Of a stretch of 64,000 nucleotides of DNA, positions 32,586 through 43,518 are shown piece by piece. Position 1 is the stretch's first letter. The number at the start of each line of letters is the position of its first letter. The position numbers were made by a program, and so were the translations under genes. Under the pieces are notes generated by a model. The model had not been told where the DNA came from. It saw only the letters and a program-made list of their open reading frames with translations, and searched no databases. This DNA is from Balaenoptera acutorostrata. Lineage: Eukaryota; Chordata; Mammalia; Artiodactyla; Balaenopteridae. Where the stretch lies: the NCBI RefSeq assembly GCF_949987535.1, contig NC_080075.1, positions 41,573,036 through 41,637,035 of the forward strand, written 5' to 3'.

Positions 32586-32937
32586 CTTTTTAAAATAAAT
32601 TTATGTATTTATTTTTGGCTGCGTTGGGTCTTCATTGCTGTGCATGGACTTTCTCTAGTTGTGGTGAGCAGGGGCTACTCTTCGTTGCAGTGGGCTGGCT
32701 TCTCATTGCGGTGGCTTCTGTTGCGGAGCACGGGCTCTAGGCACGCGAGCTGCAATAGTTGTGGCATGTGGGCTTAGTAGTTGTGGCTCGCGGGCTCTAG
32801 AGCGCAGGTTCAGTAGTTTGGGCACGCGGGCTTAGTTGCTCCATGGCATGTGGGATCTTCCTGGACCGGGGCTCGAACCCGTGTCCCCTGCATTGGCAGG
32901 TGGATTCTTAACCACTGCGCCACCAGGGAAGCCCATC
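32586..32937 (-). mobile_element. CHR-type SINE, long form
   Basis: Target-site duplication 'ctcttgcac' at 32,577-32,585 and 32,938-32,946. Directly beyond the right copy is a T-run of about 25 (to 32,971), which may be a separate poly(A)-type addition. Confidence 0.92.
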
Positions 32938-33176
32938 CTCTTGCACTTTTTTTTTTTTTTTTTTTTTTTTTACTGTGGAAGAGACAGGTTTCTCTTTCTG
33001 CCCTGGCTATAACCTCTTCTAGGGACCTTATCTAGTTTACATCCCGTGAAAGGCTCTTCTCCCTAACCATCGCTGATTGGATTCCAAATAGACTCCTGAC
33101 CTGGTGGATTGGTGGGACTGTTGTCCATCAATCAGATTTTTTCCTGTCAGAATGTTTGAACTAAAGAGCCAGGTAA

Positions 33177-33604
33177 GGCTTCCCTGGTGGCGCAGTGGTT
33201 AAGAATCCGCCTGCCAATGCAGGGGACACGGGTTTGAGCCCTGGTCCGGGAAGATCCCAGATGCTGTGGAGCAACTAAGCCCGTGTGCCACAACTATTGA
33301 GCCTGTGCTCTAGAGCCCGTGGGCCACAACTCCTGAAGCCTGCGCGCCTAGAGCCCGTGCTCCACAACAAGAGAAGCCACCACAATGAGAAGCCTGAGCA
33401 CCTCAAGGAAGAGTAGCCCCCGCTGGGCGCAACTAGAGAAAGCCCTCGCACAGCAACGAAGACCCAACACAGCCAAAAATAAATAAACAAAATAAATAAA
33501 TTAAAAAAAAAAAAGACTCCCCACAGACAAAAGCAGATGATTATAGGAACAAGGGAAAAAGAATGTAGACAGATGATGATAAAAAGGAAATAAATAAATA
33601 AAAA
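33177..33604 (+). mobile_element. CHR-type SINE carrying a 73-nt 3' passenger
   Basis: Perfect 15-bp target-site duplication 'taaagagccaggtaa' at 33,162-33,176 and 33,605-33,619. The SINE tail ends in A12 at 33,514. Then come 73 nt of unrelated sequence (33,515-33,587, starting 'gactccccacag') and a second tail 'aaataaataaataaaaa'. Sense-oriented with respect to USP34. Confidence 0.93.
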
Positions 33605-33788
33605 TAAAGAGCCAGGTAACTATGAGTAGCTGAACTAGAGTGAGTGCTTTGGCAAGCTGATGTGAAGGAGCAGAAACACGGAGCAAGTGGAGGAGACTAT
33701 TTGCAGCAGAGAATTGGGGCAAATTTTTGGAAATAGTTGATATTGAAGCTCTATAAAGAGACAGAAGTTAATATTCTCTTGGCTTTCT

Positions 33789-33968
33789 TTTTTTATTTAT
33801 TTGGCTGCCCCAGGTCTTAGTTGTGGCAGGCTCCTTAGTTGCGGCTCCAGGGCTCCTTTAGTTGTGGCATGCATGTGGGATCTAGTTCCCTGACCAGGGA
33901 TCACACCCGGGCCCCCTACATTGGGAGTGCGGAGTCTTATCCACTGTGCCACCAGGGAAGTTCCCCTA
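33789..33968 (-). mobile_element. CHR-type SINE, short form
   Basis: Target-site duplication 'tggctttct' at 33,780-33,788 and 33,970-33,978. Confidence 0.92.
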
Positions 33969-34484
33969 GTGGCTTTCTAATACTGAAGCTAGTGCTCCTA
34001 TTTAGCTGTCTCCCCTGTACATACCATTTGAGTTAATGTGCAACCAAAAGAGTTTTGATTCCAGTATTGCCCCATGATGAGCTCTCCTGTATTGGAAATT
34101 AGGTGTAATCTTTAGCTGTGAGTGTTTCATTATAATCTGGCTTACTTTCTTGGAACATGTTGGGCAGGTGTCATCTGTAGTGTTTGGTGGCAGGAAAAAA
34201 CTTAAGAACCTCTGTTGTTGCTTACTCATCTCTCTACCAGTGTGTTTAGTTTTTTTGAAGAGAATAAAAGCTTTGTTGTTTTTCATTCTAAAAAGGATAC
34301 CTGCTTTTTTAGAAAAAAATCAAATAGTGCAGAAAATAATAAAGAAAATTAGGATAACCGAAACTCTGTTTACCAAAGAAATCGTTCATGTTTTGGTAAA
34401 CATCTCTTAAGTCATTCTTTTCTCTCTTTCCTCAGATACACTATTTCGTGTAAATAAACTGATTACATGTTACTAATTATTATT

Positions 34485-34820
34485 TTTTAAAATAAATTTA
34501 TTTATTTATTTATTTATTTTTGGCTGAGTTGGGTCTTCGCTGCTGCCCGCGGGTTTTCTCTAGTTGTGGCGAGCAGGGGCCACTCTTCGTTGCACTGCGC
34601 GGGCTTCTCATTGCGGCAGCTTCTCTTGTTGTGGAGCACAGGCTCTAGGTGTGCAGGCTTCAGTAGTTGTGGCTCGCTCTGGAGTGCAGGCTTAGTAGTT
34701 GGGGTGCATGGGCTTATTAGTTGCTCCATGTCACGTGGGATCTTCCTGGACCAGGGCTTGAACCTTGTGTCTCCTGCATTGGCAGGTGGATCCTTAACCA
34801 CTGTGCCACCAGGGAAGTCC
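34485..34820 (-). mobile_element. CHR-type SINE, long form
   Basis: Flanked by 'attattttt' on both sides (34,479 and 34,825), a weak low-complexity target duplication. Confidence 0.9.
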
Positions 34821-34833
34821 TTATATTATTTTT

Positions 34834-35010
34834 ATTAATAAGATGTAGCTACCTTTCCATGTTAATATGCACTTACATTATCGTTTTTAATGGCTTTAGT
34901 GTAGTCTTCTATTACTTGGTCATACTGTAACTTAACCAGTCCTCTAATGATGGGCGTTTGGGTTATATGACTTTGTAATTGTCTGATTATCACCTTGAGT
35001 ATAGCCTCTG
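34834..35010 (-). mobile_element. L1M 3'-UTR fragment
   Basis: 'cgtttttaatggctttag', 'tcttctattacttggtcata', 'cttaaccagtcctctaatga' and 'tgggcgtttgggtt' follow the L1M 3'-UTR order. Old and degraded. The 109-codon minus ORF over 34,862-35,191 is partly this fragment. Confidence 0.6.
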
Positions 35011-36404
35011 AAATCACATTGCTGAGTAGTTCATACAGCATATCTGGAAGGAAATCTGGCAATATGATAAAACTTTTAAAAATTATCCTTCCAACATTAG
35101 AGCATGAGTGTAAAGCCTTAATAATCTTAAAGTGTTTATTTTGACTCTGAGGTCTGTGGAGCTGTTTTAGCAATATATTGGTTCTAAACAACCATAAGAC
35201 AAATTTGGAAGGGACTTTTTATTCTGGGTAACTTTGCTGCCAGACTCATGAACTTTATTCTGATTATTGAGAAAGGCTCAGTAACCAATGATGAATGTAG
35301 AAGTATAAGAGCAGTAGTAAGAGCACTAACTCAGAATAAATTGAGACTTATGAAAATGCTTAAGACAATAGAGCTTTTGAAGTTGTGTTCAAAGTAAGAT
35401 AAATAAGGGGATAGTGGACCCACTGCTTGGGTGGGTATAATAGAGGGTGGTGATCAGCAGAATGTTGTTTTACTCTAATAATTTGTTTCCATTTTCCCTT
35501 CTAAGAGGAATCCACAAACCCTCAGGGTAAATCATACATTAAGAGAGACTCTAACCTCTAGATTGGTAAGGAATAATGAGAGCCTTATTAGTAGTGATAA
35601 GAGTTAAAAATCTTCAGGAATGGCAGATTCTTTTCAGTGAAGGGGATAGAGCCATGGTTGTGTGTGATTATGAACCTTTAGCTTATTAAATTTCTAGAAA
35701 AGCAGAAATTGGCAAGTATTATTTTGGAAGCTATAAGAGAAACTTGCCACTATTAAATAATTAATCAATTACTAAAGAGTGAAAGGATAGTAAAAAATTG
35801 ATGTGACACTAGTAACTTATGTTAAACCAATCTTATTTTATTTTGATATAGAAGTAAATATGGTAAAACATGGAACTATCACTATAGATATGACATTTTG
35901 ATTACATGAAGGCACTTGACAGAATCTGAAGCTATCCTTGTGAAAAAAATGAGTTTTTTTTTTTTGTCAACTTTGAGGGACATCACTGGTGGCAAGCCAC
36001 AGAATCTTGTCCTTAATTCTTTCTTCAAGATTTATAGTAATGAGCCTCAGTTTTTAAACTATTCCTTGGAGTGGCATTGTCCCTGTTTCAGAGGAGTGAG
36101 GGTGACTTTGGAATCTGTTTCAAGATGAAAAGCTCATTTTGATCTGTTTTGTAAATTGGGGCTCCATGTAAGATTTTTTTGGTGGGGAGCAAAGGGTGTA
36201 GCTGCTTTATAAATAAGCTTGAAAACCATTAACAATGTTGGTGCTGAAAAAGCCAGCACAATATGAAACTGTTTTCTTTTCAAGTATTATAGGTAGTAGT
36301 GCAGTGCTTATGCAGTTGGAATCCTGTGTTGAATTATATACAGTACAGTGACAATCAGCTTCTGAAGCCATTTGAATACTGTGCAGTTTCACATATCTTC
36401 ATGG
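35011..36404. other. Intronic sequence without nameable repeats
   Basis: About 1.4 kb of AT-rich but fairly complex DNA with no SINE or L1. No exon-like frame flanked by splice sites is seen. Confidence 0.4.
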
Positions 36405-36520
36405 CACCTCATGAAAATCATGAGAAATAGAATGATTTGGCCAAGGTTACACAGCTAGTAAGTAGCAGAGCTAGGACTAGAATTTAGTTCTTATTCCTAC
36501 TCAGTATACTTTTCTCTAAC
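36405..36520 (-). mobile_element. MIR SINE (reverse)
   Basis: 'ccaaggttacacagctagta' followed by 'agtagcagagctaggact' is the reverse MIR core. Confidence 0.85.
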
Positions 36521-36939
36521 CATGCTGTTTTGTTTTTGTTTTTGTTTCTTTAAAGAGGAACTTGACTTTGGGAGTTGGGAAACTCAAGAAAAACAAAGGG
36601 ACTATAGAGAGATTAATTCTGGCTAAAGTGGATTAGGCAAGGTTTCAAGGAAAGTGGAAGATGAACTGGGCCTTTAAGTGGTTGGAATAGTTACTGGGAA
36701 TGAGGGGAGTGGAATAGCTTACCACGATTTGTGCGACTCTGCATGACATAGGCAATGCTGACCTCATCCCCTTGCTTGTTTTGTTTTTTTTCAGTGATGT
36801 TCTTTACTGCCATTGAGCCTTTATTTTTCCCTGGAACTTAATCACCTTTCTATGCCTTTAATTTTTCAGAGAGGCCTTTATTGAACATCCACTCTAAAGT
36901 AGTTCAAGTTCTTATCCTTCATAGCACTTAAAACAGTTT

Positions 36940-37116
36940 AAACTATTTTTATTTATTAATTTAATTTATTTATTTGGTTGTGCTGGCTCCTTAGTTGTGG
37001 CATGCGAACTCAGTTGTGGCATGCATGTGGGATCTAGTTCCCTGACCAGGGATCGAACCCGGGCCCCCTACATTGGGAGTGTGGAGTCTTAACCACTGCG
37101 CCACCAGGGAAGTCCC
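36940..37116 (-). mobile_element. CHR-type SINE, short form
   Basis: 'gatctagttccctgaccagg' and 'ccaccagggaagtcccc' mark the short form. The tail (TTTA/TTAAT)n is on the left. Confidence 0.9.
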
Positions 37117-37176
37117 CACTTACCCAGTTTAGAATTATGTATGTATTTTTATATACTTGTTTAATGTCTTTTTATT

Positions 37177-37304
37177 TTTTATCTTTAATTTTTTTTGCTG
37201 CACCGCGTGGCTTGCGGGATCTTAGCTCCCTGATCAGGGATTGAACCCTCGACCTCAGCAGTGAACACGCAGAGTCCTAACCACTGGACCACCAGGGAAT
37301 TCCC
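37177..37304 (-). mobile_element. CHR-type SINE, short form
   Basis: Target-site duplication 'tttaatgtctttttatt' at 37,160-37,176 and 37,305-37,321. This copy retains only about 120 bp. Confidence 0.93.
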
Positions 37305-37321
37305 TTTAATGTCTTTTTATT

Positions 37322-37814
37322 ATACAGGGTTACAAGTTCTGTGATTGCGACTAGCTTACATTAACTGAGTTTCACAGTGCCTACGCATACTAGGATCAAT
37401 ATGAATCTGTTAAAATATCTGAAAAATCTTAAGATCACTGGAGGTGGTTAATGGAAGATGAGGGTAGGCTGGATGTGGTAGTTCTTCCTGTTTTCTCAAA
37501 TTTTGGGGACATTTCAAGTACTGTCAATCCTTTTGTGATGTCTTGCTCAGCACCCCCCTTCATAAAAAGGTGCTTCATTGATTTAAAAAAAAAAAAACCC
37601 TCATTTTGTTAAGTTGTGTTTTGTTTTGTTTTTTTCCCTGAATGTCCCTTGAGATTAACCCTTACGGATTAAAAATCTAAGATTGGGAATTAGTTTTCGA
37701 ACCCAAGTTAGGACTCTGTTGCAAGAACCAGAAAGAACACCCCATTTGGCAGAAAGAAAAAGGAGTTTTTTTTAAAAGCCATAACTGAGCAGTGCAGGTG
37801 TGTGCTATGTTCTG
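37322..37814. other. Intronic sequence, nothing recognised
   Basis: No gene or nameable repeat; an A12 run at about 37,586. Confidence 0.35.
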
Positions 37815-37829
37815 GTGTGGTCTACTCTT

Positions 37830-38964
37830 TTTTTGTTTGTTTGATTTTGTCTTTTAATTGAAGTATAGTTGATTTACAGTGTTGTGTTAATTTCTGCTGT
37901 GCAGTGAAGTGATTCAGTTATACATGTATATACATTCTTTTTTATTCTTTTCCCATTATGGTTTGTCACAGGATACTGAATATAGTCCCTTGTGCTATAC
38001 AGTAGGACCTTGCTGTTTATCCATTCTATAAATAATAGTTTGCATCTACTAACCCCGAACTCCCGGTCCATCCCTCCCCCACCCCCACCCCCCGACCTTG
38101 GTAACCACAAGTATGTTCTCTATGACTGTGAGTCTGTTTCTGTTCTGTAGGTAGGTTTATTTGTCTCATATTTTAGATTTCACATATAAGTGATAATATA
38201 TGGTATTTGTCTTTTTCTTTCTGACTTGTTTGGCTAAGTATGATGAGCCCTGGGTCCATCCATGTTGCTGCAAATGGCATTATTTCATTCTTTTTTATGG
38301 CTGAGGTGTATTCCATTGTATATGCATACCACATCTTCTTTATCTATTCATCTGTTGATGGACATTTACATTGTCCCATATCTTGGCTATTGTGACTAGC
38401 GCTGCTGTGAACGTAAGGGTGCGTGTATCTTTTTGAATTAGTTTTGTCCGGATATATGCCCAGGATTGGGATTGCTGGATCATATGGTAGTTCTAGTTTT
38501 AGTTTTTTTTTAAATAAATTTATTTACTTTATTTATTTATTTTTGGCTGCATTGGGTCTTCGTTGCTGCACATGGGCTTTCTCTAGTTGTGGCGAGCGGG
38601 GACTGCTCTTCGTTGTGGTATGTGGGCTTCTCATTGCGGTGGCTTCTCTTGTTGCGGAGCATGGGCTCTAGGCATGTGGGCTTCAGTAGTTGTGGCACGT
38701 GGGCTCAGTAGTTGTGGCTCGTGGGCTCTAGAGTGCAGGCTCAGTAGTTGTGGTGCACGGGCTTAGTTGCTTCGCGGCATGTGGGAGCTTCCTGGACCAA
38801 GGCTCGTACCCGTGGCCCCTGCATTGGCGGGCGGATTCTTAACCACTGTGCCACCAGGGAAGCCCCTATTTTTAGTTTTTTTGAGGAACCTCCATACTGT
38901 TTTCCATAGTGGCTGAACCAATTTACATTCCCACCAACAGTGTAGGAGGGTTCCTTTTCTCCTA
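37830..38964 (-). mobile_element. 5'-truncated L1 with intact boundaries, split by a SINE
   Basis: Target-site duplication 'gtgtggtctactctt' at 37,815-37,829 and 38,965-38,979. The poly(A) is on the left, the 3' UTR at 37,855-38,170, then the ORF2 end (38,230-38,500 and 38,870-38,960). No open frame remains. A SINE sits inside at 38,506-38,866. Confidence 0.9.
38506..38866 (-). mobile_element. CHR-type SINE, long form, inside L1
   Basis: Target duplication 'tttttagttttttt'-like on both sides (left about 38,495, right about 38,869) within the L1 ORF2 end. Confidence 0.92.
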
Positions 38965-38979
38965 GTGTGGTCTACTCTT

Positions 38980-39466
38980 AATCTGCAGATTCATAACATT
39001 ATCAAGACTTCATTTCTCTGTGGCTTGCTCTGCTGTGCTTCCTTGGTTTTGACCTTAGTTTGGCCCTTCTCAGAGTAGCAGAAATGGCTACTGCACACCA
39101 TCTTTATACCACACTGTTTGCAAATCACATATTTATACTACACAGAGCAAAAAAGAGAGAATCTCTTCTGAAACCTACTGTACAAGAACAAGGAAGCTGC
39201 TTTTTCCAAAACCTGGCTAGCAGATGGTGCTTCATAGATCATTGGCCCATGTTTTTATCATGGGCCTTATTCCTGAAGTAGAGTTCAAAGAGGATGGATT
39301 TTGGTTGGCTTAAACTGATGACCTATTCCTGAAGCTGATCCCACCAAACCTCATAGCTAAAAAACGGTAAGTGTTTCCCCAAAAGAAATTTGACATGTTG
39401 TGATTATGAAGAAGGTGAAATTGTTTTTGGACAGCAAACACACATATCTAGTACACTGTGCTATAC
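38980..39466. other. Intronic sequence, nothing recognised
   Basis: No gene or nameable repeat. The 73-codon plus ORF at 39,060-39,281 has no recognisable domain. Confidence 0.35.
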
Positions 39467-39592
39467 TGAAAACCTTTTTTTTTTTGGCAGTTTTGTAACT
39501 TTTTTTGACAGTCAACGATTAGTTCTTATCCACATCAACTAAGTTTTTGAAAGTGGTGACAGGTACTTAGGTAACCAATGTATAGAGTTTGT

Positions 39593-39797
39593 CTGTTTAT
39601 TTATTTATTTTATAAGTGTATTTTTAAAAAATATTTATTTATTTAGGCTGCACTGGGTCTTAGTTGCGGCATGTGGGAGCTTAATTGTGGCATGCGGACT
39701 TCTTGATTGCGGCATGCATGTGGGATCTAGTTCTCTGACCAAGGATCGAACCTGGGCCCCCTGCATTGAGAGCGTGGAGTCTTACCAGGGAAGTCCC
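39593..39797 (-). mobile_element. CHR-type SINE, short form, inside the RPL31 pseudogene
   Basis: Target-site duplication 'tagagtttgt' (pseudogene sequence) at 39,583-39,592 and 39,798-39,807. The end of the tRNA head is deleted: 'gagtcttaccaggg' lacks the usual 'accactggaccac'. Confidence 0.93.
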
Positions 39798-39996
39798 TAG
39801 AGTTTGTTTATTGAATCTTCATCCTCATTGTGTTTTCTGGATAACCGCACATGGATACAGTATGGGACATTCCTAATTCTTTGGCTCATACTGTTTTGTT
39901 GAGCGTGGTGTCAGTGTGCACATCTGGAGATCCTGTTTTCTTAATGGCAGATTTCTGGATCTCTTTCAGTTCTTTTTTTTTTTTTTTTTTTTTTTC

Positions 39997-40920
39997 TCAC
40001 ATACACACACTGTATTTTATTTTTACAAGAGATAAATAGACTGACACCAAGCATTGTACATGGATGACCACAACAAAAGCAACAATGATTGCAATTACCA
40101 AACATGAAACACACTCATAATATGTCATAATATTGACATTCAGTCCAGTAATCCTCCACTGTAACAGCTCCTTTACTTTGCAGTGAAAATTGATTTGTAT
40201 ATTCTTTGCCTCTGAGTCCTTGTGGGATTTTTTTTTTTTTTTAAATTCAGACAGAAAGTCACAAAAATTATACTCATCCTCATCAGTTCACTCAGTCCCA
40301 TGTAATTAATTTTTTTTTTCATCTTGATCTTTTGTTAGCACTTTTATGAGTTCATCAGTTTTTCATTAGAGTTCTGAAAATGCTTATTCATTCAGTTCAG
40401 CAGTACAGTCAGTTACCAGAAACCTGTACTTGTCAGAGTCTTTTCCATTAATTTCTTGAAGATGAAACCCTTTTATAGGAACATATTTGCAAAATCATCA
40501 GAGTACACCCAGAACTGTCTGTAAATGACAAAAGACTTAAAAATGACCATGGTTAAAGATCTGATGAAAGTTCATAATAATGCAGTTGACAAGAAAATTA
40601 GTTATTTCTGAGATATACATTTTAAAGTAATAACTAGGTTTATGACTTATAACATTATACCAGAACACATAAGATTTTTAGAAGTTTCCTGTAATGTCTG
40701 AAACATTTATATTAACATATTTCCATACATATTTCCATACAAATACAAATATAAGATTTTTAGAAATTTCATGTAATGTCTGAAACATTTATATTAACAT
40801 ATTTCCATACATATTTCCATACAAATACAAATATAAGATTTTTAGAAATTTCATGTAATGTCTGAAACATTTATATTAACATATTTCCATACAAAAAACC
40901 CAATGAAAGTTTAGTATTAG
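39997..40920 (-). other. Non-L1 passenger sequence of the young L1
   Basis: Read on the minus strand it ends with 'aaaaataaaatacagtgtg' (AATAAA signal) shortly before the poly(A). I recognise no gene in it. It could be genomic DNA downstream of the parent L1, or the 3' UTR of a cellular mRNA joined to the L1. It contains T/A runs at 40,228-40,244 and 40,309-40,319 and the 82-bp repeat. Confidence 0.75.
40671..40893. repeat. 82-bp tandem repeat, about 2.7 copies
   Basis: Units begin 'aagatttttagaa' at 40,671, 40,753 and 40,835. The units are nearly identical; the first differs by a few bases ('agtttcctg' against 'aatttcatg'). Confidence 0.95.
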
Positions 40921-41123
40921 TTGTTTTGTTTTTTTATACTGCAGGTTCTTATTAGGCATCAATTTTATACACATCAGTGTATACATGTCAATCCCAATCG
41001 CCCAATTCAGCACACCACCATCTCCACCTCACTGCAGTTTTCCCCTCTTGGTGTCCATATGTCCATTCTCTACATCTGTGTCTCAACTTCTGCCCTGCAA
41101 ACTGGCTCATCTGTACCATTTTT

Positions 41124-42611
41124 CTAGGTTCCACATACATGCATTAATATACGATATTTGTTTTTCTCTTTCTGACTTACTTCACTCTGTATGACAGTCT
41201 CTAGATCCATCCACGTCTCAACAAATGACTCAATTTCATTCCTTTTTATGGCTGAGTAATATTCCATTGTATATATGTACCACAACTTCTTTATCCATTC
41301 GTCTGTTGATGGGCATTTAGGTTGCTTCCATGACCTGGCTATTGTAAATAGTGCTGCAATGAACATTGGGGTGCATGTGTCTTTTTGAATTACGGTTTTC
41401 TCTGGGTATATGCCCAGTAGTGGGATTGCTGGGTCATATGGTAATTCTATTTTTAGTTTTTTAAGGAACCTCCATATTGTTCTCCATAGTGGCTGTATCA
41501 ATTTACATTCCCACCAACAGTGCAAGAGGGTTCCCTTTTCTCCACACCCTCTCCAGCATTTGTTGTTTGTAGATTTTCTGATGATGCCCATTCTAACAGG
41601 AGTGAGGTGATACCTCATTGTAGTTTTGATTTGCATTTCTCTAATAATTAGTGATGTTGAGCATCTTTTCATGTGCTTCGTGGCCGTCTGTATGTCTTCT
41701 TTGGAGAAATGTCTATTTAGGTCTTCTGCCCATTTTTGGATTGGGGTGTTTGTTTCTTTGATATTGAGCTGAATGAGCTGTTTATATATTTTGGAGATTA
41801 ATCCTTTGTCCGTTGATTCATTTGCAAATATTTTCTCCCATTCTGAGGGTTGTCTTTTCCTCTTGTTTATGGTTTCCTTTGCTGTGCAAAAGCTTTGAAG
41901 TTTCATTAGGTCCCACTTGTTTATTTTTGTTTTTATTTCCATTACTCTAGGAGGTGGATCAAAAAAGATCTTGCTGTGATTTATGTCAAAGAGTGTTCTT
42001 CCTATGTTTTCCTCTAAGAGTTTTATAGTGTCCAGTCTTATATTTAGGTCTCTAATCCATTTTGAGTTTATTTTTGTGTATGGTGTTAGGGAGTATTCTA
42101 ATTTCATTCTTTTACATGTAGCTGTCCAGTTTTCCCAGCACCACTTATTGAAGAGACTGTCTTTTCTCCATTGTATATCTTTGCCTCCTTTGTCATAGAT
42201 TAGTTGACCATAGGTGCGTGGGTTAATCTCTGGGCTTTCTATCTTGTTCCATTGATCTATGTTTCTGTTTTTGTGCCAGTACCATATTGTCTTGATTACT
42301 GTAGCTTTGTAGTATAGTCTGAAGTCAGGGAGTCTGATTCCTCCAGCTCCATTTTTTTGCCTCAAGACTGCTTTGGCTATTCGGGGTCTTTTGTGTCTCC
42401 ATACAAATTTTAAGATGATTTGTTCTAGCTCCGTAAAAAATGCCATTGGTAATTTGATAGGGATTGCATTGAATCTGTAGATTGCTTTGGGTAGTATACT
42501 CATTTTCACAATGTTGATTCTTCCAATCCAAGAACATGGTATATCTCTCCATCTGTTGGTATCATCTTTAATTTCTTTCATCAGTGTCTTATAGTTTTCT
42601 GCATACAGGGC
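41124..42611 (-). pseudogene. L1 ORF2 protein, C-terminal third, still open
   Basis: About 495 codons read without a stop from the 5' truncation point to TAA/TGA at 41,124. It is the part of ORF2p after the reverse-transcriptase core: '[20 protein letters not shown]', '[15 protein letters not shown]' and the Cys/His cluster C-x3-C-x7-H-x4-C ('[19 protein letters not shown]'), then '[13 protein letters not shown]' and '[13 protein letters not shown]'. The endonuclease and reverse-transcriptase catalytic domains are absent, and there is no promoter or start. It is not functional; the open frame reflects youth. Confidence 0.9.
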
Positions 42612-42801
42612 TGATTTCTGGATCTCTTTCAGTTCTTGAGGGGCATGCTTCTTGAAGCTGACTCTGGATGCACTTGTGAATGTTGATGGTATATTCTCTG
42701 GTTGCTAACCAGAATGGTTGAATGGCCTTCTTCTCTTCACCCTTCTTTGCAGGAGTCATTCATTCTGCTGGGTCCAGTTTGGAAAATTGAAAACCATTTC
42801 T

Positions 42802-43173
42802 TTTTGTTTGCTTGCTTGTTTACATTTTATTTATTTATTTATTTATTTTTGGCTCTTTTGGGTCTTTGTTGCTGCTCGTGGGCTTTCTCTAGTTGTGGCG
42901 AGCAGGGGCTACTCTTTGTTGGGGTGCACAGGCTTCTCATTGCGGTGGGTTCCTTGTTGCGGAGCGCGGGCTTTTAGGTGTGCGGGCTTCCGTAGTTGTG
43001 GCATGCGGGCTCAGTAGTTGTGGCTCGCGGGCTCTAGAGCGCATGCTCAGTAGTTGTGGCATATGGGCCTAGCTGCTCCACGGCATGTGAGATCTTCCTG
43101 GACCAGGGCTCGAACCCGTGTCCCCTGCATTGGCAGGCGGATTCTTAACCACTGCGCCACCACGGAAGTCCCA
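42802..43173 (-). mobile_element. CHR-type SINE, long form
   Basis: Target-site duplication 'aaaaccatttct' at 42,790-42,801 and 43,174-43,185. It sits directly beside the 5' end of the RPL31 pseudogene, in that pseudogene's own target site. Confidence 0.93.
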
Positions 43174-43186
43174 AAAACCATTTCTT

Positions 43187-43518
43187 TTTTTTTTTTCTTA
43201 ACATCTTTATTGGAGTATAATTGCTTTACAATGGTGTGTTAGTTTCTGCTTTATAACAAAGTGAATCAGTTATACATATACACATATCCCCATATCTCTT
43301 CCCTCTTGCATCTCCCTCCCTCCCACCCTCCCTATCCCACCCCTCTAGGTGGTCACAAAGCACCGAGCTGATCTCCCTCTGCTATGCGGCTGCTTCCCAC
43401 TAGCTATCTGTTTTACGTTTGGTAGTGTATATATGTCCATGCCACTCACTTTGTCCCAGCTTACCCTTCCCCCTCCCCATGTCCTCAAGTCCATTCTCTA
43501 GTAGGTCTGCATCTTTTT
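43187..43518 (-). mobile_element. L1 3'-UTR-only insertion
   Basis: Target-site duplication 'ccaaaaaccatttctt' at 43,171-43,186 and 43,519-43,534. About 330 bp of 3' UTR ('attggagtataattgcttta', 'tcccaccctccctatccc') with poly(A) on the left. It reuses the same genomic site as the SINE next to it. Confidence 0.93.

Larger units (their letters stand above)
39975..42612 (-). mobile_element. Young L1, 5' truncated, with a 924-bp 3' transduction
   Basis: A perfect 25-bp target-site duplication (begins 'gatttctggatc', ends 'cagttctt') at 39,950-39,974 and 42,613-42,637 brackets the whole insert, and both flanks are contiguous RPL31 pseudogene. In element order: ORF2 from 42,612 to the stop at 41,124, a 3' UTR to about 40,921 with its own short A-rich end, then non-L1 sequence 40,920-39,997, then poly(A) (T-run 39,973-39,995). 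That is the layout of L1 read-through past its own polyadenylation site. It is the youngest L1 in the window. Confidence 0.9.
39475..42787 (-). pseudogene. RPL31P: Processed pseudogene of RPL31, split by a SINE and an L1
   Basis: Minus-strand, intronless copy of the mRNA for ribosomal protein eL31. It has a 5' UTR remnant and ATG near 42,759, then 'TPAKKGEEKK', '[12 protein letters not shown]', '[20 protein letters not shown]' and '[13 protein letters not shown]', matching RPL31 in order. After the SINE come 'YTLVT' and 'VPVTTFKNL', a TAA at 39,519-39,521 and a 3' UTR ending 'AAGTTACAAAACTGCC' plus poly(A) (T11 at 39,475-39,485). It is dead: the Trp of AVWAKGIRN is now TGA, and there are indels near the N-terminus. 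Target-site duplication 'tgaaaacc' at 39,467-39,474 and 42,788-42,795. Pieces: 42,613-42,787, 39,798-39,974 and 39,475-39,592. Confidence 0.92.

Noticed and set aside
34862..35191. 109-codon minus ORF possibly encoding a small protein
   Set aside because: Overlaps an L1M 3'-UTR fragment, has no recognisable domain and no splice or promoter context.
40671..40893. CRISPR-like direct repeats
   Set aside because: Adjacent 82-bp tandem units without spacers in a mammalian genome; a minisatellite-type repeat.
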